Below, piece after piece: positions 36,020 to 45,528 of a stretch of DNA of 64,000 nucleotides. The DNA lies in NCBI GenBank assembly GCA_965199055.1, contig CBDAQR010000003.1, positions 1,612,001 through 1,676,000 on the forward strand, in the 5' to 3' direction. Below the pieces are notes generated by a model. The model did no database searches. It had not been told where the DNA came from and saw only the letters and a program-made list of their open reading frames with translations. The stretch comes from CBDAQR01 sp965199055. GTDB taxonomy: Bacteria; Pseudomonadota; Gammaproteobacteria; Pseudomonadales; Halieaceae. Positions within the stretch are counted from its first letter, which is position 1; every line of letters starts with the position of its first letter. The position numbers and the translations under genes are program-made.

Positions 36020-36929
36020 TTTGTTTGATTTCTACATTCGCCACGAATACTGGTTCGCGGCGACTCAGTTAGCCCTGGCCATGCTGGGCATGGGTGCCAC
36101 GCTGCGGGTCCGCGACTTTGTCGCGGTCATTCGTCAGCCTAGAGCACTACTGTTTGGCCTGGGCATACAGGTTATTCTGGTTCCCCTCTTCGCCTGGGCG
36201 ATTATCCTGGTCAGTTCACCCGTCGCGGGTGTTGCCGTAGGCCTGGCACTAGTCGCCGCCATTCCTGGCGGCACAATGTCCAACGTATTCACCTTTCTGG
36301 CACGCGGCCATGTCGCTCTCTCGATCGCTCTCACCGCGGTCACCTCGTTCCTGTGCCTGGTGACCACGCCTATTGTGCTGACCCTACTTATCTCGCAACA
36401 TGTTCCGGGCGACTTCGACATGCCGGCCGGGAAAATTGCGATTGAGATCACCCTCATCCTGATGCTACCGCTGGTCATCGGCATGATCGTGCTCGAGACC
36501 CTGCCAGCGATCGCTGCCCGTTTTTCCAAATGGTGCATCCGCGGCTCGATTTTCATCATTATTCTGATCGTGATCGGCGCCACGGGAGCCGGCCGCGTCG
36601 ACATGGACTACTTCGCCGGCAGAGACATCGCGATTCTGTTGGTATTTATCGTGGGACTGGCGTCCTTCAGTTGGTTTGTACCGAGGCTGCTCGGGTTGAG
36701 CTCACGCGACAGCACCGCGGTTAACATCGAAGTCACCTTCCGCAATGGCAATCTGGGACTACTGATCAAGGCATCTCTGTTTCCGGCAGTCGTCGGTGTG
36801 CCCGACCCCATCGGCGACATGGTGTTGTTTACGGTATTGTTGTACGGCGGGTTGGTATTCCCGGTCGCCGCCGCCCAGGTATTCCTGCACGGCAAGCGAA
36901 ACAAAGCAGAGGCTGCTCAGGGGGACTGA
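35955..36929 (+). CDS. Bile acid:sodium symporter (BASS/ACR3-like) family transporter
   Basis: A membrane protein with about nine to ten hydrophobic helices. The family motifs [18 protein letters not shown] and [12 protein letters not shown] mark the crossover region and sodium sites of BASS transporters. The substrate could be an organic anion such as a bile-acid-like steroid. The start is uncertain: GTG 35955 overlaps cysK by 65 bases and adds a Ser-rich leader, whereas TTG 36021 directly after the cysK stop gives a more usual N-terminus. The 3' end overlaps the convergent gene by 13 bases. Confidence 0.85.
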   Translation: MSVISVLPCSQASSATTKPSSSLFDFYIRHEYWFAATQLALAMLGMGATLRVRDFVAVIRQPRALLFGLGIQVILVPLFAWAIILVSSPVAGVAVGLALVAAIPGGTMSNVFTFLARGHVALSIALTAVTSFLCLVTTPIVLTLLISQHVPGDFDMPAGKIAIEITLILMLPLVIGMIVLETLPAIAARFSKWCIRGSIFIIILIVIGATGAGRVDMDYFAGRDIAILLVFIVGLASFSWFVPRLLGLSSRDSTAVNIEVTFRNGNLGLLIKASLFPAVVGVPDPIGDMVLFTVLLYGGLVFPVAAAQVFLHGKRNKAEAAQGD

Positions 36930-37684
36930 AGCGAATCCAGTCCCATGCGTTTATCCCACTTGGCCACGATAGCCGCGTGACTGCCATCCTTGCGGGTCTC
37001 CGCGAGCGCCTTATTAAACGCCTCGATCATCTTCTCCTTACCCGGCATCGATAAGGACGCTGCTACATGGCGCTCTCGGGTCGGGAGGTCGATGTTGACC
37101 ACCTCAAATTTCTGAGACTGCTTGGAGAGATAGTCGCTCAGTTGCAGCGCGACCGTGCGTTGATCGCCGATGACGAAGTCGACTTTGCCATTCAATAGAT
37201 TCAACAGATTCTGAATCAGATGGTTCTCCTCAACCAGGGTCAGGTTGGGGATCGCATCGAAGTCGACACCGTAGGCATAGTCCACGCGCACACCCAGGCG
37301 CTTGCCCTCCAGGTGGCCGAGCTCAAAGTAGTCGCCGGCATCAGTGCGCAGCTTTACTAACACCAACTGGCTGCTGAGATAAGGATCGCTAAACAGATAG
37401 TTTTTGCCACGCTCTTCGGTAAACCAGACGGAAGCGAGTGCATCATAGACACCGATCTCCACGCCTTCCATCGCCCGCGGCCAGCTATCAATCGTAATAT
37501 CTGCTTTGTAGCCGGCCCGCGCAAACACGTGGTTCACCAACTCCAGCGCCAAGCCCTGAGCTTCCAGCGACTTATCGGCATAGGGTGGAGATATATTGGC
37601 GATCAACCGCACGGGTTGATCTGCCAGCGCCTGGTTGCTGAAGAGTGCAAGCCCAAGAATACACGCCGCTACCGCTCTAAACAT
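36917..37684 (-). CDS. Periplasmic solute-binding protein, SBP_bac_3-like
   Basis: A 255-residue protein with a signal peptide (MFRAVAACILGLALFSNQALA) from ATG 37684, which has a GAGG site; the frame extends 33 bases further but lacks support. It has the two-lobe fold of polar-amino-acid binding proteins (IANISPPYADKSLEAQGLAL, WFTEERGKNYLFSDPYL). No ABC permease is nearby, so it may be an orphan binding or sensory protein. Confidence 0.85.
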   Translation of the reverse strand: MFRAVAACILGLALFSNQALADQPVRLIANISPPYADKSLEAQGLALELVNHVFARAGYKADITIDSWPRAMEGVEIGVYDALASVWFTEERGKNYLFSDPYLSSQLVLVKLRTDAGDYFELGHLEGKRLGVRVDYAYGVDFDAIPNLTLVEENHLIQNLLNLLNGKVDFVIGDQRTVALQLSDYLSKQSQKFEVVNIDLPTRERHVAASLSMPGKEKMIEAFNKALAETRKDGSHAAIVAKWDKRMGLDSLQSP

Positions 37685-37727
37685 TGAATAAACACCTCGC
37701 TGGATAATGGCGCACAATATAGCACCC

Positions 37728-38318
37728 TCAGGGGCCTCGACCCAGCTTTCTGAGCAGGGCGGTTTTCATGGCGGGCCAGTCACGGTCGATCACGGAAAAA
37801 TACACCGAGTCACGCAGATGTCCCTCCTGTACCACCATGTGCTGACGGAATACCCCCTCGCGCACAGCACCAATCCGCTCCAGGGCATTTTGTGAACGCT
37901 GATTGCGCGCATCGGTCTTGAACTCGACTCGAATCGCCCCGAGCAAGTCGAATGCGTGTTGCAGCAACAGAAATTTGGCTTCGGTGTTCACCGGTGTGCG
38001 CTGCCAGTCGCGACCCAACCAGGTCCAGCCAATCTCCAGACCACGATGCTCGGGCCTGATAGCAAGATAACGCGTGCTGCCGATCGCACGATCCTTACCC
38101 GTCTCCACGATGGCAAAGGCCACATGGTCGGTCATACCCTGGGCCTGTTCGATCCACTGTTGGCAATCGGCCAAATCAATAAAACAGGGGCGCGGCATAA
38201 AAGCCCAGTCATCTTGCTCCTGACCGCGGTTATACAGCCCCTGAGCGTGCTCCAGCGAAAGTGGTTCGAGGCGCACATGCTCCCCATACAGCGTCACCGG
38301 CTGAGGTGAAAACGTCAT
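37728..38318 (-). CDS. GNAT-family acetyltransferase, RimJ/RimL-like
   Basis: A 196-residue GNAT protein with the opening EHVRLEPLSLEHAQGLY, the strand preceding the acetyl-CoA site (GLEIGWTWLGRDWQRTPVN) and ALERIGAVREGVFRQH near the end. It would acetylate a protein N-terminus or a small amine. It lies between the binding protein and the MFS gene on the same strand, with no strong sign of shared function. Confidence 0.88.
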   Translation of the reverse strand: MTFSPQPVTLYGEHVRLEPLSLEHAQGLYNRGQEQDDWAFMPRPCFIDLADCQQWIEQAQGMTDHVAFAIVETGKDRAIGSTRYLAIRPEHRGLEIGWTWLGRDWQRTPVNTEAKFLLLQHAFDLLGAIRVEFKTDARNQRSQNALERIGAVREGVFRQHMVVQEGHLRDSVYFSVIDRDWPAMKTALLRKLGRGP

Positions 38319-38382
38319 ATCCGTCGTCCTATCCGTTCGTCTTTAGACTGCCCACCCGCATCAGCGACAACAATAACCGGTA

Positions 38383-39711
38383 TCAGGTAGTCAGCGCTGC
38401 GCGATAGTGTTTCAGACCCCAGCCCGTGAGCAGAGCCGACAGTGGACACACCACCGCGGCCAGCAGCGCCAACGAGTAGCGCAGTGCGGCGTCGTCGACA
38501 AAAACAAAATCTGTGAACGCAGCCACAGCGCTGGGACCCAATGCGAGCCCAAACAGATTGGTCATAAACAATAGCAGCGCCGACACCTGTGCACGCATAC
38601 GGTTGGGCGTAATCAGTTGAAGCGCCGCAATACTGACCGCGAAGTAGCTATTGAGGAAAAACACGATCGGCACGGCGGCCCACAACGCCCATGAGTACTC
38701 AGTAAGCAGCGGTCCCGCCACCGCGAATGGCAACCACAACAATGCAACGATAGTAACGACGCGCATATTAGCGTCGACGTAACCACGTCGAGCGAGGGGG
38801 CCGGCGCTCCAACCACCAAGAATGGTGCCCAGACTGCCCGCGACGATGAATATCATGCCAAAGCTGGTGCCCGCCTCACCCCGACTGGCACCGAAGCTAC
38901 GCACCAGAAACTCCACATACCAGGCCATTGTGCCGTAGCCCAGTATTGAAAGCAGCGATACGCCAAACACCAGAGAAGCGTATGCTTGCCAACGCTGTCG
39001 CAACCACGCAATGATCTCCGCAATAGCAGGCGTATCGGTATACGTAGCTCCGTCTGTCACAACTGGGTCCGCAGCTCGCGGGGGTTCACGCATGTACAAC
39101 AACATCAGGACCAGAAGAAATCCTGGCGCGCCCACGGCTATGAAGGTGAGCTGCCAGGGGCGCAGCTCACCAATAACAGGCACACTCAGTGCAGCGGTGC
39201 TGGCGAAGTACTCATAGACCGCGCCGCCAATCATGTACGCGAGCCCCCCACCCAGCGTGATACCCAGCGTGTAGATCGCCAGGGCGCGCGGCAGTTTGTC
39301 TTCGCTGAAGTAATCGCTCAACAGCGAGTAAGCCGGCGGTGATAGAGCCGCCTCGCCCACACCCACGCCCATTCGAGCCAGAAACAACCATTTGAAATCG
39401 CGCGCGATGCCGCACAGACAAGTCATGACGCTCCAGAAGAAAACGCCGAGGGTAATGATCAGGCTCCGATTACCGCGGTCAGCGAGCCTGGCAATAGGCA
39501 GGCCCAACACGATGTAGAACATGGAAAAGGCGAATCCGTGTAACAGGCTGTACTCAAAATCAGAGATCGCGAAGTCTTCACGAATCGGTCCGATCAGCAC
39601 CGCCATAACGTTGCGGTCAATAAACGACAGTATATACGCGAGCAGCAGGACGCCGAGCGCATAGTACGCTGACGCGGAAGATACCTCTCGACTTGCTACG
39701 GGCGAGTTCAT
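38383..39711 (-). CDS. MFS transporter, Spinster-like
   Basis: A 442-residue transporter with 12 predicted helices. The first helix has the Spinster-type ILSFIDRNVMAVLIGPI, and the loop after helix 2 has the MFS motif LADRGNR. Members of this branch move lipids, aromatic acids or sugars phosphates. It is divergent from the outer-membrane protein at 39754 with only about 40 bases between, so their promoters overlap. Confidence 0.9.
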   Translation of the reverse strand: MNSPVASREVSSASAYYALGVLLLAYILSFIDRNVMAVLIGPIREDFAISDFEYSLLHGFAFSMFYIVLGLPIARLADRGNRSLIITLGVFFWSVMTCLCGIARDFKWLFLARMGVGVGEAALSPPAYSLLSDYFSEDKLPRALAIYTLGITLGGGLAYMIGGAVYEYFASTAALSVPVIGELRPWQLTFIAVGAPGFLLVLMLLYMREPPRAADPVVTDGATYTDTPAIAEIIAWLRQRWQAYASLVFGVSLLSILGYGTMAWYVEFLVRSFGASRGEAGTSFGMIFIVAGSLGTILGGWSAGPLARRGYVDANMRVVTIVALLWLPFAVAGPLLTEYSWALWAAVPIVFFLNSYFAVSIAALQLITPNRMRAQVSALLLFMTNLFGLALGPSAVAAFTDFVFVDDAALRYSLALLAAVVCPLSALLTGWGLKHYRAALTT

Positions 39712-39753
39712 CCAATTTCCGAATTCTGGCCAGTGCCGGTTAGACTAAACACT

Positions 39754-40644
39754 ATGAGACGGCTTTGCATCCTGGTCCTTCTGGCCGCGGCACCGGTCCT
39801 CGCGCAGGATCTGGAACCACGTACCTATACCAATATTCCGGTGGGACAAAACTTTCTGGGTGTCGGATATGCCTACTCAGAGGGCGAGCTCAATCCAGCA
39901 CCGGGTATACCGCTGGAAGATGCCGAGCTGGACATGCATGTGAGCGTGGCGGCCTACGTACGCTCGCTGGATCTGTGGGGAAAGGCAGGCAAGCTCGACC
40001 TGGCCTGGGCGCGGAGTTGTTTCAAGGGAGATGCCATCTTTAATGATCAATTCGTTCAGGCTGATCGCTGCGGCACAACCGACCCATCTGTTCGACTTAG
40101 CTATCTCTTCTATGGCGCGCCGGCGATGTCGCTGGAAGAGTTTCGCAAGAATCCTCCCGGTAGGGTTATGGGCGCCAGTCTTAAGATCCGCGCACCGCTG
40201 GGCGACTACAACAACGAGAACCTGATCAATTCCGGCGCGAATCGCTGGAGTTTCAAGCCTGAGGTCGGCATTTCCAATCAGTGGGGGCGCTGGAGCGCTG
40301 ACGCAGCTATCGCTGCCACCTTTTACACCAATAATGACAAGTTTGCCGGGAATACCCGGCTGGAGCAGGACCCGCTCTACCAGGTACAGGCACACCTAAT
40401 CTACCATCTACACAAAGGGCGCTGGGTATCCATAAATGGCAACTATTTCTGGGGCGGTGAGACCGAGAAGAACGGCGACTTCTCAAATGATCGGCAGGAG
40501 AATTCGCGCTTGGGAATCACCCTGGCCTGGCCGCTCAACGCGCAACACTCGTTGAAATTTTATGCGAGTCGCGGCGTGGTCACTCGTATCGGCAACGACT
40601 CGGATACCTACGGTGTCGTCTGGCAATATCGCTGGGGCGATTAA
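39754..40644 (+). CDS. Predicted outer-membrane protein, phenol/MetA-pathway transporter type
   Basis: A 296-residue protein with a signal peptide (RRLCILVLLAAAPVLAQ) from ATG 39754. The mature part is strand-rich and resembles the Phenol_MetA_deg family of putative outer-membrane channels (NIPVGQNFLGVGYAYSEG, LKIRAPLGDYNNENLINSG). Members occur with genes for aromatic degradation. An upstream GTG at 39733 is possible but would bury the signal peptide. Confidence 0.78.
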   Translation: MRRLCILVLLAAAPVLAQDLEPRTYTNIPVGQNFLGVGYAYSEGELNPAPGIPLEDAELDMHVSVAAYVRSLDLWGKAGKLDLAWARSCFKGDAIFNDQFVQADRCGTTDPSVRLSYLFYGAPAMSLEEFRKNPPGRVMGASLKIRAPLGDYNNENLINSGANRWSFKPEVGISNQWGRWSADAAIAATFYTNNDKFAGNTRLEQDPLYQVQAHLIYHLHKGRWVSINGNYFWGGETEKNGDFSNDRQENSRLGITLAWPLNAQHSLKFYASRGVVTRIGNDSDTYGVVWQYRWGD

Positions 40645-40733
40645 GCAACGCATCACATTGAAGTCTTGCGGGCGCACACCGATAAGATACTATTTGTAAG
40701 CTTTACTCACATAACACCAAAAGGGAGGACAAA

Positions 40734-41600
40734 ATGGCAGTTATACTCATCACAGGATGCAGCACAGGTATAGGTCAGGAAGCAGCTATACACCTTGCCA
40801 AAGCGGGCCACCAGGTATTCGCCAGTTGCCGCAATCCCGCCGGCGCCGAAGAGCTGAATCAACGCATCGCTGATGAAAACCTGGAACTGCCAGTGCTGCC
40901 GCTGGATCTCCTTGACCAAGGGTCAATAGACGCCTGCATTGGGTCTGTCATTGAGCAGGCAGGCCGCCTGGATGTGCTAGTGAACAATGCCGCCATCGGC
41001 GCCGGGCGCGCACTGGAGGAAACCTCTCTCGACGAGATTCGCGAGGTCTATGAGACGAACGTATTCGGCGCCTGCGCAGTGCTTAAAGCCGCGATTCCGC
41101 AGATGCGCAAGCAAGGTGGCGGCCGCATCATCGCCGTGACATCGTTGGCTGCCGTCAACGTATTTGGCTGCCATGGCACTTACTCATCCTCCAAAGCCGC
41201 CATGGAGGCCATCTGTACCGCGCTGGCCCAGGAGGTTGCCGAGCACAACATCGAAGTATCCATGATCGAACCCGGTTGCATCATGACGCCAATGTGGACC
41301 AAGGGCACACCTCCTCCGGCTGATACTGCTTATGTGCAATCACTGACGCGCCTTGCCAAGTGGGGCGAATTTGGACTCAGTCGCGCCGCCAACACCAGCG
41401 ATTGCGCCAATGCGATTCAAAGAGCGGTCGAGGACGAGCAGCCGCAATTCCGCTATCCCGTAGGTCCCGATGCTGAAGATTTTTGGCGCGCCTATACCGC
41501 GGTCAATGATCCCGAAGAATGGATGCGCATCGCGCGACTTGATAATGCCAGCTACGCAGAAAAAATGGCTGACATCATGGGCGTCGACTACTACGCCTGA
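40734..41600 (+). CDS. Short-chain dehydrogenase/reductase
   Basis: A 288-residue SDR with TGCSTGIGQEA (cofactor loop), NNAAIG and YSSSK. The cofactor loop and the ASCRNP segment suggest NADP preference, as in 17-beta-HSD/retinol-type enzymes. A strong GGGAGGA ribosome site precedes the ATG. It is followed after 26 bases by a TonB receptor on the same strand. Confidence 0.9.
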   Translation: MAVILITGCSTGIGQEAAIHLAKAGHQVFASCRNPAGAEELNQRIADENLELPVLPLDLLDQGSIDACIGSVIEQAGRLDVLVNNAAIGAGRALEETSLDEIREVYETNVFGACAVLKAAIPQMRKQGGGRIIAVTSLAAVNVFGCHGTYSSSKAAMEAICTALAQEVAEHNIEVSMIEPGCIMTPMWTKGTPPPADTAYVQSLTRLAKWGEFGLSRAANTSDCANAIQRAVEDEQPQFRYPVGPDAEDFWRAYTAVNDPEEWMRIARLDNASYAEKMADIMGVDYYA

Positions 41601-41626
41601 CATATCGCTTTCACGGAGCTGTACAC

Positions 41627-43810
41627 ATGGAAGTACGCCACTATCTGATCTACGCTGCGGTGAGCATCGCCTGTGCTCTTCCCGTTCACGTTAACGCCCA
41701 GCTCGAAGAAGTCATCGTAGTGGCACAGAAGCGTGAGGAAAACGTGCAGTCGGTGCCGATAGCCGTTTCTGCGTTCAGCGAAACGACGCTGCGCAATGGC
41801 ACCATGGTGACAATGGACGATTACTCCCGCCTCACTCCCGGCTTTACCGTAACCAACTTCAATCCCGTGACACCGCAACCTTTTATTCGGGGGATTGGTT
41901 CCAGCCCCAGCGATGCTGGCAGTGACGCATCCGTGGGGGTATTTATCGACGGCGTCTATGGCGGACGGGCGGGTGGCTACCGTACTGACATGTTCGATAT
42001 TAAACGTGTCGAAGTACTGCGAGGTCCTCAGGGCACACTCTTCGGCCGCAATGTCGCGGGTTGCGCGATTAACGTTCTCAGCAAGCTCCCGGAAGAGTAC
42101 TTTGGTGCGGAATTGGAGCTAACCGGAGGGAACTATGATTTGATCGCTTCCCGGGGCATGATCACGGGCCCGCTCACCGACCAACTGGCAGGACGCCTTG
42201 CCTTCAGCACACGCAAACGCGATGGCCACAGCGATAACACCATCACCGGCAGCGAGCTTCGGGACGAGGACAATGTTAGCGCACGTGGTCGCCTGCTGTG
42301 GACGGGTGAGACGGCATCTGTGCTGTTCACGGCGGAATACAATGAGGATGACCTCGACGGCCCGGCCGCGCGCAACTACGAGGGGATTGACCCTTTCTTC
42401 GTTCTGAATGACCTCGGCATCGGCTATCTTGCACCGTTCCTGCGCGAAACCAGCAAAGATCCCTATAAGATTGAAGCGGGCGAAGACGGCTTTGCTGAGC
42501 GGGATATGTACGCTGCCAGCTTACAGATCGACTGGGACCTGGAGATAGGAACCCTCACCGCCATCACGGGTTACCGCGACCAGGATTACAGCTTCTTCGA
42601 TGACCTCCTCGGTCTGGGCTTTGAACCCGCAGCACCTTTTGACCCACTGCTGACGAATTATGCTGATGAACAATCGGATCAGTGGTCACAGGAAATACGC
42701 CTCACTTCCGCCGATGATGAGCTGCGTTGGACCGTCGGTCTTTACTACCTGGAAGAGGATGTCGACCGGCTGGAAAGTTTCTCTCCGCTGGGCACTCCGG
42801 TATCTTACGATCAGAGCGCAAGCACAACCAGCTACGCGGCCTTCGGCCAGCTCACCTATCCGGTCAGTGAGCAGCTAGATATCACCGTAGGCGCTCGCTA
42901 CTCCTATGATGAAAAGGACTTTGACCTAGTCACAGACGGCGTTGAAATCGGATTTGGATTACTGACTCCAGACCCGGCGAACCCCGATGCAGGTGCAGTA
43001 CCGTTTAGTTCTAGCGATGACGAAAACTGGGATAATTTTTCACCGAAGATATCGCTCGACTACGCTGCCGGTGACCACACATTCCTTTATCTCACCCTGA
43101 GCCATGGATACAAGAGTGGCGGCTATAACGGCCAGTCCACCAACCAGACGGCAGCCCGGACTCCTTTTGATGAGGAAGAAGTCATTAATTATGAGGTGGG
43201 CATCAAGACAGACTTTCTTCAACGCAAAGCGCGCCTGAATCTTGCAGCGTTTTACATGGACTACGATGACCTGCAGGTGTTTGTTGCATCGGCGGAGACG
43301 ACAGCGGGCGTATTTGTAGAAAATGCCGCTGAAGCTGACATCTGCGGCGTGGAGATGGAGTTTTACTATGCCCCTACCGAGGATCTGGACATCACTATGA
43401 CCTACGCTTGGCTGGATGCCGAGCTGGGAGAAAACGATATTCCTGAAGTTGATGAAGGTAATAACCTTACTCGCTCTCCCGAGCACGCTCTTAGTATCGC
43501 TGCCGAATACCACTACCCCATTGAAGGCATAGGGGAACTGATGCTGCGAGCCGACTACAGTTGGCAGGATGACTTTTACTTCATCCTGAATAACCCCGAA
43601 CTGTCTAAGCAGGACGACTACGGCTTACTAAATCTGCGTATGGCGCTGCAGGGGGACGATAAGTGGGAGTTAGCCCTGTGGAGTAAGAACGTGTTGGATG
43701 AAGAGTACTGGATTCACGCGATAGACCCATCCTACGGGTCTGACTTGGCGGCGTCAGGCATTCAGGGCGACCCCCGGACTTATGGCGTGACTGCCACCTA
43801 CCGCTGGTAA
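41627..43810 (+). CDS. TonB-dependent receptor
   Basis: A 727-residue receptor. The signal peptide ends near VNAQ, followed by a TonB box (LEEVIVVAQKREENVQ), a plug domain (VLRGPQGTLFGRNVAGCAIN) and a 22-strand barrel ending in aromatic Trp (VTATYRW). In the plug, the usual GGAIN is GCAIN, an unusual Cys. The same sub-family as the interrupted receptor at 7338-10922. It probably imports the substrate handled by the adjacent SDR. Confidence 0.94.
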   Translation: MEVRHYLIYAAVSIACALPVHVNAQLEEVIVVAQKREENVQSVPIAVSAFSETTLRNGTMVTMDDYSRLTPGFTVTNFNPVTPQPFIRGIGSSPSDAGSDASVGVFIDGVYGGRAGGYRTDMFDIKRVEVLRGPQGTLFGRNVAGCAINVLSKLPEEYFGAELELTGGNYDLIASRGMITGPLTDQLAGRLAFSTRKRDGHSDNTITGSELRDEDNVSARGRLLWTGETASVLFTAEYNEDDLDGPAARNYEGIDPFFVLNDLGIGYLAPFLRETSKDPYKIEAGEDGFAERDMYAASLQIDWDLEIGTLTAITGYRDQDYSFFDDLLGLGFEPAAPFDPLLTNYADEQSDQWSQEIRLTSADDELRWTVGLYYLEEDVDRLESFSPLGTPVSYDQSASTTSYAAFGQLTYPVSEQLDITVGARYSYDEKDFDLVTDGVEIGFGLLTPDPANPDAGAVPFSSSDDENWDNFSPKISLDYAAGDHTFLYLTLSHGYKSGGYNGQSTNQTAARTPFDEEEVINYEVGIKTDFLQRKARLNLAAFYMDYDDLQVFVASAETTAGVFVENAAEADICGVEMEFYYAPTEDLDITMTYAWLDAELGENDIPEVDEGNNLTRSPEHALSIAAEYHYPIEGIGELMLRADYSWQDDFYFILNNPELSKQDDYGLLNLRMALQGDDKWELALWSKNVLDEEYWIHAIDPSYGSDLAASGIQGDPRTYGVTATYRW

Positions 43811-43811
43811 G

Positions 43812-43988
43812 CTACTCCGGCGGGTCGTCGTGAGTTACCTCATTCACAGGCGTTCCGTTCTCAGGATCAATGCCGTGAATTTCAACACGATGCACGTTCG
43901 CCCACCCTGACACCTCTATATCAATACGTTGAAACATGGCTTCCTGCTCGTTAATTGTGGTGAACGTGTAAGTACCCCGTAAAATAGC
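43812..43988 (-). pseudogene. C-terminal fragment of a DUF4833-like protein
   Basis: About 58 codons continue on the minus strand directly from the IS end, ending at 43812. The segment FQRIDIEVSGWANVHRVEIHG fits the last strands of DUF4833-type proteins, and it faces the N-terminal fragment at 45136-45528 across the IS. Removing the IS and one 4-base duplication joins the two parts with a one-base frame offset, and some sequence seems repeated, so the gene may have been damaged before or after insertion. The family call is moderate. Confidence 0.55.
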
Positions 43989-44040
43989 GCCACTCATACG
44001 TAGAAATTTCTATAAACTAACGTGATAGGAGTTTTTACAT

Positions 44041-44304
44041 ATGCGCAAATCGAAGTTCAGCGAAACGCAGATTGTGGCGTTTCTCAAACAAGCAGAAAGC
44101 GGAGTGCCGGTTCCGGACATATGTCGAGAGCATGGCATTGGACTCAGCACCTTTTACAAGTGGCGCTCTAAGTACGGTGGAATGGAAGCCTCCGATGTAC
44201 GGCGGCTCAAGGAACTTGAAGAAGAGAACCGCAAGCTCAAGCAGATGTATGCCGATCTCAGCCTGAAGAGTCAGATGCAGGAAGAGATCATAAAAAAGCT
44301 TTAG
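44041..44304 (+). CDS. IS3-family transposase OrfA (IS407 type)
   Basis: An 87-residue protein with the family's helix-turn-helix (SETQIVAFLKQAESGVPVPD, HGIGLSTFYKWRSKYGG) and a leucine-zipper-like end (LKELEEENRKLKQMYADL). It binds the IS ends. AGGAG lies seven bases or so before the ATG. The 3' end holds a frameshift heptamer for making OrfAB. Confidence 0.95.
   Translation: MRKSKFSETQIVAFLKQAESGVPVPDICREHGIGLSTFYKWRSKYGGMEASDVRRLKELEEENRKLKQMYADLSLKSQMQEEIIKKL
44292..44298 (+). other. Programmed -1 frameshift heptamer A-AAA-AAG
   Basis: AAAAAAG lies at the end of orfA in the phase A-AAA-AAG. A slip of one base back places the ribosome in the frame that is open from 44298 straight into orfB, giving an OrfAB fusion. 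This is the classic IS3-family arrangement, and orfB has no good start of its own (TTG at 44337). Confidence 0.85.
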
Positions 44305-44336
44305 GGCCAGTCCATCGTCGGCAGTGGGTTGATCGT

Positions 44337-45116
44337 TTGCGCAAGGATTACCCTGTCAGCATTCGAGCGGCCTGTGGTGCAGCCGCGCTAAGTCGCACGG
44401 CGTATTACTACACGCCCAAGCGAGTAGATGATAGTGAGCTGATTGATGCGTTGCTGGCCTTGGTTGAGAAGCACCCTCGCTGGGGTTTTCCAAAGCTGTG
44501 TAAGCGGCTCAGAGCGTTGGGTAAACGTTGGAATCACAAACGGATTTACCGTGTTTATATGGAGTTAAAACTGAATATACGGCGTAAAGTAAAACGCAGG
44601 ATACCGAATAGGAATCCGTTGCCATTGCGCGTTCCTAGATCAGCCAATATCTGTTGGTCGATGGATTTTATGAGCGATACCTTGCGTCACGGTCATCGGT
44701 TTCGCACGTTCAATGTGGTTGATGATTTCAATCGAGAAGTGTTAGCGATAGATATCAATTCGGGCATTACTACGGAGCGAGTGATACATACATTAGATCG
44801 TATTGCAGCCTGGCGAGGCTATCCCGCTATTATCAGGGTTGATAATGGCCCTGAATTTACATCAGGGGCGTTGGCTGAATGGGCGCAAGCGCATGGAATT
44901 CAGATCGATTTCATCAAGCCCGGCAAGCCTTACCAAAATGGATTTATCGAACGTTTTAATCGCACGTATCGAGAGGAAGTATTGGACTTATATCTGTTCG
45001 AGACATTGCAGGAAGTTCGAGAGATCACGGATGACTGGATCGTGTTGTATAACCATGAACGACCCCATGATGGATTGAACGATATGACACCCGTTCAATA
45101 CCGAGAAGTGGCTTAA
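44337..45116 (+). CDS. IS3-family transposase OrfB (DDE domain)
   Basis: A 259-residue integrase domain; the true product is probably the OrfAB fusion, since the frame is open back to the frameshift site at 44298. The DDE triad appears in WSMDFMSDTL, RVDNGPEFTS and NGFIERFNRTYREEVLD. It seems intact, so the element may still be active. Codon use is more AT-rich than in neighbouring genes, consistent with transfer. Confidence 0.95.
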   Translation: MRKDYPVSIRAACGAAALSRTAYYYTPKRVDDSELIDALLALVEKHPRWGFPKLCKRLRALGKRWNHKRIYRVYMELKLNIRRKVKRRIPNRNPLPLRVPRSANICWSMDFMSDTLRHGHRFRTFNVVDDFNREVLAIDINSGITTERVIHTLDRIAAWRGYPAIIRVDNGPEFTSGALAEWAQAHGIQIDFIKPGKPYQNGFIERFNRTYREEVLDLYLFETLQEVREITDDWIVLYNHERPHDGLNDMTPVQYREVA

Positions 45117-45135
45117 TTTTTCTATGAATGGGTGG

Positions 45136-45528
45136 TTAGCTGTTTGGGGTATTTACAAACGCACGAGCGCCACAGCCGTCGCTGGTGGCAAATGTCTCAA
45201 GCCGTATCTCTCGCTCTGGCACGCCTCGGATGATGAATGTCAGCTGACCCTCGCTAGCGGTCTCCTGTTTGACGCCATAGCCCGGCTGCTCCCAAAACAT
45301 CAATTTAGCGCGGTCGTCCGGACCCTCCTCTAACATGCGCCAGTAGGCATATACGGGCTTGCGCTCAGCCGGCATACAATCGTCGTCAAGCTTTACACCG
45401 TAGTGCACCTGATTTCGATTAGTATTCTTAGTGAGAAAAACCACCGAGTCCGGTGCTTGTACGGGGAGCCCCGCCGCCACCAGCGCAGGTATCATCAGAA
45501 AAAGCGCTAACACGCCTTGCCAATTCAT
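45136..45528 (-). pseudogene. DUF4833-like secreted protein, N-terminal fragment cut by IS
   Basis: The first 130 codons of a protein with a signal peptide (cleavage near GLPVQA) and segments HYGVKLDDDC, VYAYWRMLEEGP and FIIRGVPEREIRLETF that suit a DUF4833-type exported protein. The stop codon is formed at the IS junction. The ATG overlaps the TIR gene stop (ATGA), so this was the third gene of the phosphodiesterase-TIR operon. The C-terminal remnant is at 43812-43988. Confidence 0.6.

Larger units (their letters stand above)
43989..45136 (+). mobile_element. IS3-family (IS407-group-like) insertion sequence, about 1148 bp
   Basis: The element carries orfA and orfB of the IS407 type. Reading inward, the ends (CCACTCATACGTAGAAAT at 43990 and CCACCCATTCATAGAAAA from 45135) match at most positions. 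A 4-base direct repeat, TAGC, flanks it at 43985-43988 and 45137-45140, the length expected for this group. The base chosen as the outermost end is uncertain by one or two. It lies in the last gene of the TIR operon. Confidence 0.82.
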
